DNA of 64,000 nt from NCBI RefSeq assembly GCF_001685355.1, contig NZ_CP016438.1, positions 868,001-932,000 on the forward strand, in the 5' to 3' direction. The notes under the pieces are model-generated. The model ran no database searches, was not told the origin of the DNA, and worked only from the letters and a program-made list of their open reading frames with translations. This document shows positions 56,062 through 64,000 of this stretch, piece by piece. The position numbers and the translations under genes are program-made. The DNA is from Streptomyces lincolnensis. Lineage in GTDB: Bacteria > Actinomycetota > Actinomycetes > Streptomycetales > Streptomycetaceae. Numbering within the stretch: position 1 is the first letter of the stretch; the number at the start of each line of letters is the position of its first letter.

Positions 56062-57045
56062 ATGGTGCTCGTCCTCGACACAGGCGATCTCCCGGTCGGT
56101 GACCGGATCGCGGCATTCGAAGCGGTGGCCGCGGGTGAGGGCGGCGTCTCCTCCGTCCAGGAGGAGGAGCCCGGGGGCACGGTCTGGAAACGACTCGAAC
56201 TCTGGCACCTCGGCCCGCTGACGCTCTTCCACACCCAGGGCACAGGGATGCGCATCTCCCGCTCGCTCCGGCAGGCGCGGCGCGATGCGATGGACACCGT
56301 CGCGATCAATATTCATCGTCAGGGAGCCGGCGGTTTCGCCTGGACCGACCATCGGCAGCGCATCGGCCCGAACAGCGCGACCATGCAGCACATGCCCGCC
56401 GGGTACGAGTACTGGTGGTCCGGCCTCGGCAGCACGCTGGCCCTGATGTTCGACACCGAACGCCTCAGCCTGCCCGAAGAGACGATCCGCGCCTCGATCC
56501 CGACGCTCGAACACAGCCCCATCGGACGGCTGTTGATCCATCACGTGCACGGCCTGCACGGCATCGCCGACCGGATCAACACGGGTCCCGAAGCCGACGC
56601 CCTCGCCTCCGCCACCGTGGAACTCGCCCGGGCCTGGGTGGTGTCCGTCGCCGGCGACGACCCCACCCGCCGGGCAGTCGCCAGGGAAACCCTCCTCACC
56701 CGGGTCCTGGCCTACGCCCGCGCCCACCTGAGGGAACCCGACCTCACCCCTCAAAGGATCGCCTGGGCGCACAACACGTCCGTGAGGACGCTGTACCGGC
56801 TGTGCGAGGACGGCGGGCTCAGCCTCGAAAAGTGGATCATCCGCCGCCGGTTGGAAGGCGCCCGCAGCGACCTAGCGGCCCCCGGGCATGCGCACCGCAC
56901 GATCGACGCCGTCGCCCGCAGCTGGGGCTTCACCAACCCCACGTTCTTCTCCCGCCGTTTCCGCCAGACCTACGGCACCACTCCCAGCCAATGGCGAAGA
57001 CTCTCCCAGCAGGGCCGAGTCCTGTCCCCGCAAGACGATCCGTGA
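56062..57045 (+). CDS. AraC-family transcription regulator
   Basis: This 327-residue protein has an N-terminal AraC-binding-like (NdhR/AraC_binding_2 type) domain of about 200 residues (VLDTGDLPVGDRIAAFEAV) and a C-terminal AraC double HTH. The latter shows LTPQRIAWAHNTSVRTLYRLCED and TIDAVARSWGFTNPTFFSRRFRQTYG in consecutive parts. ATG 56062 was chosen because the conserved N-terminus begins there; GGGGAGG is only one base away, so a GTG at 55957 remains possible. It is divergent from the LAL regulator. The inducer is unknown. Confidence 0.88.
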   Translation: MVLVLDTGDLPVGDRIAAFEAVAAGEGGVSSVQEEEPGGTVWKRLELWHLGPLTLFHTQGTGMRISRSLRQARRDAMDTVAINIHRQGAGGFAWTDHRQRIGPNSATMQHMPAGYEYWWSGLGSTLALMFDTERLSLPEETIRASIPTLEHSPIGRLLIHHVHGLHGIADRINTGPEADALASATVELARAWVVSVAGDDPTRRAVARETLLTRVLAYARAHLREPDLTPQRIAWAHNTSVRTLYRLCEDGGLSLEKWIIRRRLEGARSDLAAPGHAHRTIDAVARSWGFTNPTFFSRRFRQTYGTTPSQWRRLSQQGRVLSPQDDP

Positions 57046-57107
57046 CCGAACTCCCCGGCCCGAGCACGGCTCCGAGGCCGTCGTCACGTGAGTCGCCACC
57101 TGAGTCG

Positions 57108-57734
57108 TCACGTGAGTCCTTCCGCCGCGACGGCCAGTGCCGAGCGCAGAGTTCCCGTCAGTTCGGCCTCCGCCGTCGCGGTGTCGCCGGGCGCTTCGGC
57201 GGTGCGCCAGGCGTGGTGCTCCACGGCCGCGCGCAGGGCGGCATTGAGCATGGCCGCCCGGACGGTCGGCCCGAGGTCGTCGGCGGGGAGCCCGGACCGT
57301 TCGGCCAGGGCGCGGGCGAACACCGGCTCGGCCTCGTCGTAGGTCTGGAGCCAGACGGAGCGCAGGCCGGGCTCGGTGCGGGTCAGCCGGACCAGGTCCC
57401 CGATCGTGGCCCGGTCGAACAGGCCCTCGTGCGCGAACCCCCCGTCGAAGAGCTCCTCCAGGGGCTGCCCGGGGAGCCAGGCGCGCAGGAGGGCGGCGAT
57501 CGCGTCGATGCCCTCGGAGAACAGCGGTCGTACGCAGCTCTCCTTGCTCGGGAAGTACCGCCACACGGTCCGCGCGGAGACGCCGGCCGCCTCTCCGATC
57601 TGCTCACCGGTGGTCGCCGTGACGCCCTGGGCCACGAACAGGTCCACGGCGGCCCGGGCGATCTCCAGCCGTATCTCGGCCTTGCGCTCCTCGGTGAGGG
57701 GCGGTCGCCCCGTGCGTCCGCGCGCTGCGGTCAT
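57108..57734 (-). CDS. TetR-family repressor
   Basis: This 208-residue protein has the N-terminal TetR HTH (AAVDLFVAQGVTATTGEQIGEAAGVSARTVWRYFPSKESCV in pieces) and a C-terminal helical ligand domain with VRLTRTEPGLRSVWLQTYDEAEP, typical of a TetR_C group in actinomycetes. ATG 57734 has GGAGG five bases upstream. It is divergent from an SDR gene, and a palindrome lies between them, so it probably represses both genes until a ligand binds. Confidence 0.92.
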   Translation of the reverse strand: MTAARGRTGRPPLTEERKAEIRLEIARAAVDLFVAQGVTATTGEQIGEAAGVSARTVWRYFPSKESCVRPLFSEGIDAIAALLRAWLPGQPLEELFDGGFAHEGLFDRATIGDLVRLTRTEPGLRSVWLQTYDEAEPVFARALAERSGLPADDLGPTVRAAMLNAALRAAVEHHAWRTAEAPGDTATAEAELTGTLRSALAVAAEGLT

Positions 57735-57782
57735 CGGTTCCTCCGGCTGGCTGGCCTGCGCTCCCGGAATTCTCCCCCACCA

Positions 57783-57807
57783 CTTTATGTCACTGAGCGA
57801 CATTAAG
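57783..57807. promoter_or_regulatory. TetR-type operator palindrome
   Basis: CTTTATGTC (57783-57791) and GACATTAAG (57799-57807) form a nine-base inverted repeat with one mismatch around a seven-base centre. It lies 49 bases upstream of the TetR start and 60 upstream of the SDR start, exactly where a shared operator is expected. Confidence 0.7.
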
Positions 57808-57867
57808 TCGTAGGGTGGGCGCACACACCGGGCAGGGAGCCCGTGGAACGACGGACGGGAGCACCTC

Positions 57868-58629
57868 ATGGCCGGCGGAGCAGAAGGACGCAGTGTCATC
57901 GTCACGGGGGCGGGCTCGGGCATCGGCCGCTCCACCGCCCTCGCCTTCGCGGCCCAGGGCGACAGAGTCGTGGTGGCCGACCTGAACGCGGAGGGCGCCC
58001 GGAAGGTCGTCGAGGAGATCGAGGCGGCGGGCGGCACCGCCGTGGCCGTCACCGGGGACCTCAGCGAGCAGGCGGTCGTCGACGAGGTGACCAGGACCGC
58101 CGTGGAGCGTTTCGGCGGAGTGGACGTCCTGGTCAACAACGCCGGGATCATGGACCGTATGTCGGCGCTGGCGGACGTGAGCGACGCGGAGTGGGAGCGG
58201 GTCCTCCGGGTCAATCTCACCGCGCCGTTCCTGCTCACCCGGGCGGTGCTGCCGCACATGCTGGCGGCGGGCGGGGGCGCCATCGTGAGCACCGCGTCCG
58301 AGGCCGGACTGCGCGGCAGCGCGGCGGGTGCCGCGTACACGGCCTCCAAGCACGGGCTCGTGGGGCTGACCAAGAACCTCGCGGTGATGTACCGCAAGCA
58401 GGGCATCCGCGCGAACGCCGTCGCCCCCGGCGGCACGGCGACCGCCATCGCCGTGGACGCCGACCGGGAGGCGCACGGCCCGGCCGCGCTCGGCCCGCAC
58501 TTCGTCAACCTCGGCCGGCTGGCCCAGCCCGAGGAGCAGGCCGCCGCGATCGTGTTCCTCGCCTCGGAGGCGGCGAGCAACATCAACGGCGTGATCCTGC
58601 CGGTGGACGACGGCTGGGCGGCGGTCTGA
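57868..58629 (+). CDS. short-chain dehydrogenase/reductase (SDR)
   Basis: This 253-residue classical SDR has the cofactor motif VTGAGSGIGRST, Asp in VVVADLN (which favours NAD), NNAG at LVNNAGIMD, the catalytic Ser in STASEAG and the YxxxK in AAYTASKHGLVG. The C-terminus NINGVILPVDDGWAAV is typical. It should oxidise or reduce an alcohol or ketone whose identity is unknown. The divergent TetR gene and the operator between them suggest induction by its substrate. Confidence 0.93.
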   Translation: MAGGAEGRSVIVTGAGSGIGRSTALAFAAQGDRVVVADLNAEGARKVVEEIEAAGGTAVAVTGDLSEQAVVDEVTRTAVERFGGVDVLVNNAGIMDRMSALADVSDAEWERVLRVNLTAPFLLTRAVLPHMLAAGGGAIVSTASEAGLRGSAAGAAYTASKHGLVGLTKNLAVMYRKQGIRANAVAPGGTATAIAVDADREAHGPAALGPHFVNLGRLAQPEEQAAAIVFLASEAASNINGVILPVDDGWAAV

Positions 58630-58668
58630 CCCGCCCGCGGGCCGCTCCCGCACTCCCTCGCCCCGGGT

Positions 58669-59370
58669 TCACCCGCCGCGTACGAACCTGCGGGCCAGCC
58701 GCTCCCCCATCGTCACCGCACCCTCGCGGTCCTCGATGGGGGTGACCCGGGTGTCCTTGAAGACGATGTAGGTGACACCGGAGGCGGTGCCGCCGCCGCG
58801 CGGGTCGGGACGGATGCCGAGGGCCTTGGCGGCGGCGTAGGACGCCTCGCCGATGATGGCGCGGGGGCCGACGTCGCCGACGACCGCGTACCGGACCCGG
58901 TCGCGGTGGACGACGGCCACGACCGAGCCGCCCCGGACGCCGCTCGCGCGGTAGTCCCAGCGGCGACTCGGGGCGGGCACCACGACGTAGGGGAGCCGTT
59001 CGGCGGCCAAGTAGCGGCCGTCGGACTGCTGGAAGGCCGTGGCGCCGGTGAAGAGCGGGTCGGTGCGGCGGTTGCAGTGGCGTCCGGGCCGGCCGTCGCA
59101 GTCGATGTCCATGTCGGCCTTCCAGAACACCGCGTCCCGGGTGCCGCAGACCGGGATCGTGGCGGGCCTGCCGCTGTCGCTGCGGTAGCGGCCGCGCGAG
59201 ACGGGGGCGCAGTCACGCACCTTGGCCAGCAGGTCGGCGGCCCGCACCGGGCCCGTGTGCCGCACGACCGGGTCCCCGTGGGCCAGTTGCCCGGCGCCGG
59301 GGGCGGGCAGCGTGGTCGGGGCGAGCAGCGCGACTCCTGCCGCGGCCAGCGTCAGGGACTGAACACGCAC
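58669..59370 (-). CDS. secreted GH75 chitosanase
   Basis: This 233-residue protein has an N-terminal signal (SLTLAAAGVALLAPTTLPAPGAG) and a mature domain of the family GH75 type. It shows FWKADMDIDCDGRPGRHCN, the catalytic-region Asp and Glu in MDIDCDG and IIGEASYAAAKALGI, and VRYAVVGDVGP. It should hydrolyse chitosan outside the cell. GTG 59370 was chosen for GAGAGGG nine bases upstream; the frame is open further upstream without a signal-like sequence. Confidence 0.85.
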   Translation of the reverse strand: MRVQSLTLAAAGVALLAPTTLPAPGAGQLAHGDPVVRHTGPVRAADLLAKVRDCAPVSRGRYRSDSGRPATIPVCGTRDAVFWKADMDIDCDGRPGRHCNRRTDPLFTGATAFQQSDGRYLAAERLPYVVVPAPSRRWDYRASGVRGGSVVAVVHRDRVRYAVVGDVGPRAIIGEASYAAAKALGIRPDPRGGGTASGVTYIVFKDTRVTPIEDREGAVTMGERLARRFVRGG

Positions 59371-59663
59371 GATAAGAGACCCTCTCCTGGGCGGCACTGA
59401 CGGACACTCAGCCCAATCTGGTGCCACCGGGATCACGCGGCCACCGTTAGGGGGCCGGACGGTGCACGCCCAGGAACTCCCGACGGGGGCCGGGAGCCTG
59501 AGTCCGTATCAGATCCAGGCTCCCGGCCACTCGCGACGGCGCGGCGACAGCGACGACAGCGGTCCGCGCCCACGGCTCGAACTCCCCAGCCCTCCAGGAG
59601 AGTTCGGCCGCGAAGAGCTTCAGCATACGTAACCCGGGCCACCGGTTCGCAACGACCGCCCTC

Positions 59664-59693
59664 TTGATGTGATCGCACCCACCGCGCCATATT
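59664..59693 (+). promoter_or_regulatory. candidate sigma-70-like promoter of the FnIII lipoprotein gene
   Basis: TTGATG (59664-59669) and CATATT (59688-59693) are 18 bases apart, about 48 bases upstream of the lipoprotein start. The 370-base gap 59371-59740 holds no gene; this is its clearest signal. Confidence 0.4.
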
Positions 59694-59740
59694 GGTCCGG
59701 ACCTTTACCGTGTGCCGTCCGCCTTCGGGAAGACAGAACC

Positions 59741-60742
59741 GTGCGACACGTCCCCCCTCCCGTCCCCCCACTCCCCCTACGGCGCCACCTCGCGCTCTGC
59801 GGCGTGCTCGTCCTCGTCGCCTCCTGCGGCTGGAGCGCCGCCGACGAGGGCGGGAGCGGTGGAGCGCCCGGCGCACCCCTGGGCGTCACCGCCACCGCGG
59901 GCAGCGCGACCAGCGTGCACGTCATGTGGAACGCGGTCACCGCGAGCGCGGGCATCGATGTCTACGAGGTGTATCGCGGCACCACGAAAGTGGAGGAAGT
60001 GCCCGGTTCGCGGCACATGGCGGACGTCATCGGGCTCAGGCCGTCCACCCCGTACGTCTTCAGCGTGCGGGCCCGTGACACCGACGGCCGCCTCGGCCCC
60101 GGCAGCCGGGAGGTCCGGGCGACCACTCCGGCGGCCGGCACCGCGGACGCCTCCGCGCCGACGCGCCCGGCAGGGCTGCGGGCCAGGGCCGTCGGGAGCC
60201 GGGCGGTCCAGCTGTCCTGGTCCGCGTCCTCGGACGACCGGGGTGTGGTGTCGTACGACATCCACCAGGCCGGGACGAAGATCCACAGTGTGGGCGGGGC
60301 TCAGCGGGCGGCCGTGGTGACCGGGCTGCGGCCCGGTACCCGGTACTCCTTCACCGTGCGCGCCCGCGACGCCGCCGACAACGTCTCGCCCGCGAGCGCA
60401 CCGGCCCCTGTGACCACCCCCGGCGCGGACGACGGACGGGACACCGCCCCCACCGGCTTCCGGGCGACGACCCACCGCGCCGACGGCGCCTTCCACATGG
60501 ACCTCTCCTGGGTGCCGCCCCGCACGGACGGCGTGGTCGCGGAGTACCAGATCCACCTCGACGGCCGCCCGGCCACCTCGCTCGTCTACGGCGGATCCGC
60601 GCCGGGCGGCCGGGAGGCGACCCACAGCTTCCATCTGGGGCCGGACACCGGAGTCACCCACCGGGTGCGGATCCGGGCGAGGCTGCCCGACGGCACCTGG
60701 GGCGGGTTCTCGGCCGAGCGGACGGTGACGACCGGGCCGTAG
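59741..60742 (+). CDS. lipoprotein with fibronectin type III domains
   Basis: This 333-residue protein starts with a lipoprotein signal (LALCGVLVLVASC, lipobox Cys near residue 28). Two clear fibronectin type III domains follow (LGVTATAGSATSVHVMWNAVT... to EVRATTP, and GLRARAVGSRAVQLSWSAS to APVTTP), and a third divergent one (FRATTHRADGAFHMDLSWVPP to ERTVTTGP). It is probably attached to the outer face of the membrane and binds a polymer or protein; no catalytic domain is present. GTG 59741 follows GGGAAGA. Confidence 0.8.
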   Translation: MRHVPPPVPPLPLRRHLALCGVLVLVASCGWSAADEGGSGGAPGAPLGVTATAGSATSVHVMWNAVTASAGIDVYEVYRGTTKVEEVPGSRHMADVIGLRPSTPYVFSVRARDTDGRLGPGSREVRATTPAAGTADASAPTRPAGLRARAVGSRAVQLSWSASSDDRGVVSYDIHQAGTKIHSVGGAQRAAVVTGLRPGTRYSFTVRARDAADNVSPASAPAPVTTPGADDGRDTAPTGFRATTHRADGAFHMDLSWVPPRTDGVVAEYQIHLDGRPATSLVYGGSAPGGREATHSFHLGPDTGVTHRVRIRARLPDGTWGGFSAERTVTTGP

Positions 60743-60924
60743 GAGACGGCCGCAGGAGAGGGGGCCGGTGTGCGCCGGACGTGGGGCCCGTCACCTGCAC
60801 GGGTGCGGTCCGCATGCGGTCCGGGCTCCGGGCACGTTGGCTTTGCCTGAGGCAGCACGGGCGTTCCCCGACCTTCGGCGGCGCAAGGGATGTACCGCCA
60901 ACCGTGCCGCCGGAGGGCACCCCG

Positions 60925-61464
60925 ATGCACACTTTCCAGCCACTCTTCCGCTCCTGCCTGACCGTGGCCGCCGCCGCGCTTCCGCTGACCCTGACCGCCG
61001 GGCAGGCCGCGGCCGCTTCGGGGATCTCCGTCAGCACCAACGGGAGCACGGTCTCGGTCACGACCAGCGCGTGCACGAGCAACAACAACGGCTTCGGCAG
61101 GGCCTCGCTGCTCACCAGCAGTCAGGCGAACTTCGCGCAAGGGCGCCAGGCCGATCTGGCGGGCACCAACAGCACGCAGACGGCCCTGTGGTCCAACGTG
61201 AGTCCCGGGACGTACACCGTGATCGTGGTCTGCACCAGCACCGGGCAGACCGCGGGCACCCAGTCCGTCATCGTCTCCGGGGCCGCGACCCCCACGATCT
61301 CCGCCACGGCCTCGCCCTCGCGCGGTGTCATGGGCGGATTCGGCGGCGGCACGAAGGACTACGGCACGCTCACGATGGCGGCCGGCGGCGGCCTGGTGGC
61401 GGCGGGCGCCCTGGCGACCGTGATGGTCCTGCGCCGCCGACGCACCAAGCCCTACCGGCTCTGA
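60925..61464 (+). CDS. small secreted or membrane-anchored protein
   Basis: This 179-residue protein has a signal peptide (cleavage near AGQAAAAS), a Ser/Thr/Asn-rich domain with two cysteines (CTSNNNGFGRAS and VVCTST), and near the C-terminus a membrane helix (AAGGGLVAAGALATVMVL) followed by the basic tail RRRRTKPYRL. It is thus probably anchored with its domain outside. There is no LPxTG motif before the helix, so sortase attachment is unlikely. GGAGGG precedes the ATG. I do not recognise the family. Confidence 0.7.
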   Translation: MHTFQPLFRSCLTVAAAALPLTLTAGQAAAASGISVSTNGSTVSVTTSACTSNNNGFGRASLLTSSQANFAQGRQADLAGTNSTQTALWSNVSPGTYTVIVVCTSTGQTAGTQSVIVSGAATPTISATASPSRGVMGGFGGGTKDYGTLTMAAGGGLVAAGALATVMVLRRRRTKPYRL

Positions 61465-61531
61465 CGCGGGCGCGTCCCGACGGGCCCGGCGCCGCCCTGT
61501 CCCAGGGCGTGGATGTGGTCGGGCGGCACTC

Positions 61532-61852
61532 CTACCGCTCGGGGCGCGGCATCCGTACGACCGCCGTTCCCGAAGTCAGGTCCACCGTCGTCCGGTTCGG
61601 CGGGGCCCCGTCGTCCTCGTTGTCCGGCATGACCAGCGACGACTGCCGTTCCTTCAACTCGTGCTGCTTACCCGGCGAGAGGCTCGCATGGAGTTGTTCG
61701 AAGCCGGTCGCTGATATCTGCCCCTGACGTGCGCTGTTCCGCCACGGCAGCGCTCCGGCCCGCCCCGCGCGCAACAGCAACTGGTCGACGAAGGCCAGCA
61801 GGGTCAGCGCGATGACCAGCCCGGGCAGGGTCATGAAGAAGACGAACTGCAT
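61532..61852 (-). CDS. small membrane protein (DUF6191-like)
   Basis: This 106-residue protein has one membrane helix near the N-terminus (FFMTLPGLVIALTLLAFVDQLLL) and a soluble tail with ISATGFEQLHASLSPGKQHELKE. The pattern fits the DUF6191 family of small actinobacterial proteins. No function is known. It stands between the small secreted protein and the PadR gene. Confidence 0.6.
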   Translation of the reverse strand: MQFVFFMTLPGLVIALTLLAFVDQLLLRAGRAGALPWRNSARQGQISATGFEQLHASLSPGKQHELKERQSSLVMPDNEDDGAPPNRTTVDLTSGTAVVRMPRPER

Positions 61853-61892
61853 GGCGCCAGTATTGGGGCCGCGGCCTGCGGACGTACATGCC

Positions 61893-62444
61893 CTAGCGGC
61901 GCGGGTCCGTGGGCAGGTCGGCGAACTCCTCCAGCGCGCGGGTCAGCCACTGGGTCCAGAAGGTCTCCAGGTCGATGCCGGCCTGGAGTACGAGGTGCCG
62001 CAGACGGTCCTCGGGGCTGTCCTTGCCGGGCGGGAAGTCGCGCTTCTCGATCTCCTCGTACTCGGCCAACTGCTGCCGGTGCAGGTCGAGATGGCGGCGC
62101 AGATCGGCCTCGATGCCGTCGGTGCCCACCACGGCCGCCGCCCGCAGCCGCAGCAGCATCACGTCCCGCAGCGGCTTGGGGTCCTGGGAGGCGGCGCTCC
62201 AGCGGGCCAGTTCGGCGCGGCCCGCGGGCAGGACCTCGTAGCTCTTCTTCTGCCCGCGGGTCGGCTGCTCCGCTGCAAGGGTGCGGATAAAGCCCTCCGC
62301 CTCCAGTTTTCCCAGCTCGCGATAGATCTGCTGATGCGTCGCCGACCAGAAGTAGCCGATCGACCGGTCGAACCGGCGAGTCAGCTCCAGTCCCGAGGAC
62401 GGCTTCTCCAGGAGGGCGGTGAGGATCGCGTGCGGGAGTGACAT
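61893..62444 (-). CDS. PadR-family transcription regulator
   Basis: This 183-residue protein has the PadR winged helix (HAILTALLEKPSSGLELTRRFDRSIGYFWSATHQQIYRELGKLEAEGFI in consecutive pieces) and a C-terminal dimerisation helix region (QQLAEYEEIEKRDFPPG). The family represses stress or phenolic-acid genes. It starts 39 bases downstream of the dienoyl-CoA reductase stop on the same strand, so it may be cotranscribed with it. Confidence 0.9.
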   Translation of the reverse strand: MSLPHAILTALLEKPSSGLELTRRFDRSIGYFWSATHQQIYRELGKLEAEGFIRTLAAEQPTRGQKKSYEVLPAGRAELARWSAASQDPKPLRDVMLLRLRAAAVVGTDGIEADLRRHLDLHRQQLAEYEEIEKRDFPPGKDSPEDRLRHLVLQAGIDLETFWTQWLTRALEEFADLPTDPRR

Positions 62445-62483
62445 GAAGTCATCCTAGGGACGGGGCAGAAGCCCCCAATGGCC

Positions 62484-64000
62484 CTAGAGGGCGGCCGCGA
62501 CCTCGGTGCCCTGCTTGATGGCACGCTTGGCGTCCAGTTCGGCGGCGACGTCGGCGCCCCCGATCAGGTGCGCGCTCACGCCTGCGGCCACCAGCTCCTC
62601 GTACAGGTCACGGCGCGGCTCCTGTCCCGTGCACAGCACGACGGTGTCGACCTCCAGGACGGTGCTGTCGTCGCCGACGGTGACGTGCAGGCCGGCGTCG
62701 TCGATGCGGTCGTAGCGCACGCCCGGGACCATGGCCACGCCGCGGTGCTTGAGCTCGGCGCGGTGGATCCAGCCGGTGGTCTTGCCGAGGCCCGCGCCGA
62801 CCTTGGTGGTCTTGCGCTGGAGCAGGTGCACGGTACGCGGCGGGGCGGGCCGCTCGGGGGCGGTGAGGCCGCCGGACGCGGTGTAGTCCATGTCGACGCC
62901 CCACTGACGGAAGTACGTCTCGGGGTCCTCGCTCGCCTTGTCGCCGCCGTCCGTCAGGAACTCGGCGACGTCGAACCCGATGCCGCCCGCGCCGAGGACG
63001 GCGACGCGGTCCCCGACGGGGGCGCCGTCGCGCAGGACGTCGAGGTATCCGACGACGCTCGGGTGGTCGACGCCGGGGATGTCGGGGGTGCGCGGGGTGA
63101 CGCCGGTGGCGACGACCACCTCGTCGTAGCCGGACAGGTCCGCGGCGGCCACCCAGGTGTTCAGGCGGACGTCCACGCCATGGGTGTCGAGCTGGTGGCG
63201 GAAGTAGCGCAGGGTCTCGTCGAACTCCTGCTTGCCGGGGACCTTGCGGGCGACGTTGAGCTGTCCGCCGACCTCGCTCGCGGCGTCGAACAGGGTCACC
63301 TCGTGGCCGCGCTCGGCGGCCGACACCGCACAGGCAAGGCCCGCCGGGCCCGCGCCCACGACCGCCACGCGCTTGCGCCGCCGGGTCGGGGAGAGCACCA
63401 GCTCGGTCTCGTGGCAGGCGCGCGGGTTGACCAGGCAGGAGGTGATCTTCCCGGAGAACGTGTGGTCCAGGCAGGCCTGGTTGCAGCCGATGCAGGTGTT
63501 GATCGCCTCGGGCGTGCCGGCGGCGGCCTTGGCGACGAAGTCGGGGTCGGCGAGCATCGGGCGGGCCATCGACACCATGTCCGCGCAGCCGTCGGCGAGC
63601 AACTCCTCAGCGATGTCCGGGGTGTTGATGCGGTTGGTGGTGACCAGCGGGAGGGACACCTCGCCCATCAGCTTCTTGGTGACCCAGGTGTAGGCGCCGC
63701 GCGGCACGGAGGTGGCGATGGTGGGGATCCGGGCCTCGTGCCAGCCGATGCCGGTGTTGATGATCGTCGCCCCGGCGGCCTCGACGGCCTTGGCGAGCGT
63801 GATCACCTCGTCGAGCGTGGAGCCGCCCGGGACGAGGTCCAGCATGGACAGCCGGTAGACGATGATGAAGTCCTCGCCCACGGCCTCGCGCACCCGGCGG
63901 ACGATCTCGACGGGGAAGCGCATGCGGTTCTCGTAGGAGCCGCCCCAGCGGTCGGTGCGCCGGTTGGTCTGGAGAGCGATGAACTCGTTGATCAGGTAGC
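62484..64000 (-). CDS. 2,4-dienoyl-CoA reductase-type flavoenzyme (N-terminus beyond window)
   Basis: The visible 505 residues are the C-terminal three quarters of an OYE-like reductase. They include the end of the FMN barrel (RTDRWGGSYENRMRFPVEIVRRV, then YRLSMLDLVPGG), the iron-sulfur motif CIGCNQACLDHTFSG with CLVNPRAC, and the FAD/NADPH domains (VAVVGAGPAGLACAVSAAERGH, VAVLGAGGIGFDVAEFL). This is the FadH/2,4-dienoyl-CoA reductase architecture, used to degrade unsaturated fatty acids. The gene runs off the right edge, so the start is not seen. It is alone apart from the PadR gene. Confidence 0.9.
   Translation of the reverse strand, partial: YLINEFIALQTNRRTDRWGGSYENRMRFPVEIVRRVREAVGEDFIIVYRLSMLDLVPGGSTLDEVITLAKAVEAAGATIINTGIGWHEARIPTIATSVPRGAYTWVTKKLMGEVSLPLVTTNRINTPDIAEELLADGCADMVSMARPMLADPDFVAKAAAGTPEAINTCIGCNQACLDHTFSGKITSCLVNPRACHETELVLSPTRRRKRVAVVGAGPAGLACAVSAAERGHEVTLFDAASEVGGQLNVARKVPGKQEFDETLRYFRHQLDTHGVDVRLNTWVAAADLSGYDEVVVATGVTPRTPDIPGVDHPSVVGYLDVLRDGAPVGDRVAVLGAGGIGFDVAEFLTDGGDKASEDPETYFRQWGVDMDYTASGGLTAPERPAPPRTVHLLQRKTTKVGAGLGKTTGWIHRAELKHRGVAMVPGVRYDRIDDAGLHVTVGDDSTVLEVDTVVLCTGQEPRRDLYEELVAAGVSAHLIGGADVAAELDAKRAIKQGTEVAAAL

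Overview
The window is high-GC DNA with the codon bias, GTG/TTG starts and gene families of a Streptomyces-like actinomycete: an ECF sigma operon, MbtH and NRPS genes, bldA-type TTA codons, a long-form ArgG, Tat-exported hydrolases, a GH75 chitosanase and a known Streptomyces intergenic repeat. No rRNA, tRNA or CRISPR array was seen. Most flanking genes look chromosomal and ordinary.

Layout. 1-5.2 kb: translationally coupled operon of an ECF sigma factor, a membrane-anchored CU044_5270-type partner and a very large secreted subtilisin. 5.4-8.2 kb: a small acidic ORF, a P-loop ATPase with an in-frame TTA codon, and an SRPBCC protein. 8.3-9.4 kb: an IS701-type transposase remnant. 9.4-13.9 kb: acyl-CoA dehydrogenase, Cys-rich four-helix protein, two small proteins and a GH15 hydrolase. 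14.0-36.2 kb: a 22-kb minus-strand NRPS operon. 36.5-39.7 kb: a divergent 2-oxo acid dehydrogenase whose second gene fuses E1-beta, a lipoyl domain and E2. 39.7-45.6 kb: membrane protein, argG, a YCII protein, a STAS-ANTAR protein, a winged-helix regulator and a rhamnosidase remnant. 45.7-49.3 kb: dhaKLM split by a TnpB-only insertion element. 49.5-57.0 kb: an MBL hydrolase, three alpha/beta hydrolases and a large LuxR (LAL) regulator with a TTA codon, divergent from an AraC regulator. 57.1-64 kb: a TetR/SDR pair with a palindromic operator, GH75, secreted proteins, PadR and a truncated dienoyl-CoA reductase.

The most interesting system is the NRPS operon: cysteate synthase homologue, NRPS1 (C-A-T-C-A-T-E), NRPS2 (C-A-T-C-A-T-E), NRPS3 (C-A-T-TE), MbtH-like protein and P450. 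The genes overlap or lie a few bases apart, so they are probably one transcript. Collinear reading gives a pentapeptide with D residues at positions 2 and 4. Specificity codes read by eye are DAYWWGGTFK (Val-like), DATKMGHVGK (related to Asp/Asn codes), DFWNVGMVHK (Thr), DAMLIGAVCK and DVFSAGFIYK (last two unassigned). A PLP enzyme that closely resembles archaeal cysteate synthase heads the operon, and the second A domain has an acidic-substrate-like code. A sulfonated residue (cysteate) in the peptide is therefore a testable hypothesis. The divergent dehydrogenase could supply an acyl-CoA for the starter C domain. No dedicated exporter or pathway regulator is next to the NRPS genes.

The second notable region is the dha operon, where a TnpB element sits exactly between dhaK and dhaL. 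The dhaK stop codon appears to lie within the element end, and one zinc-finger cysteine of TnpB has become arginine.
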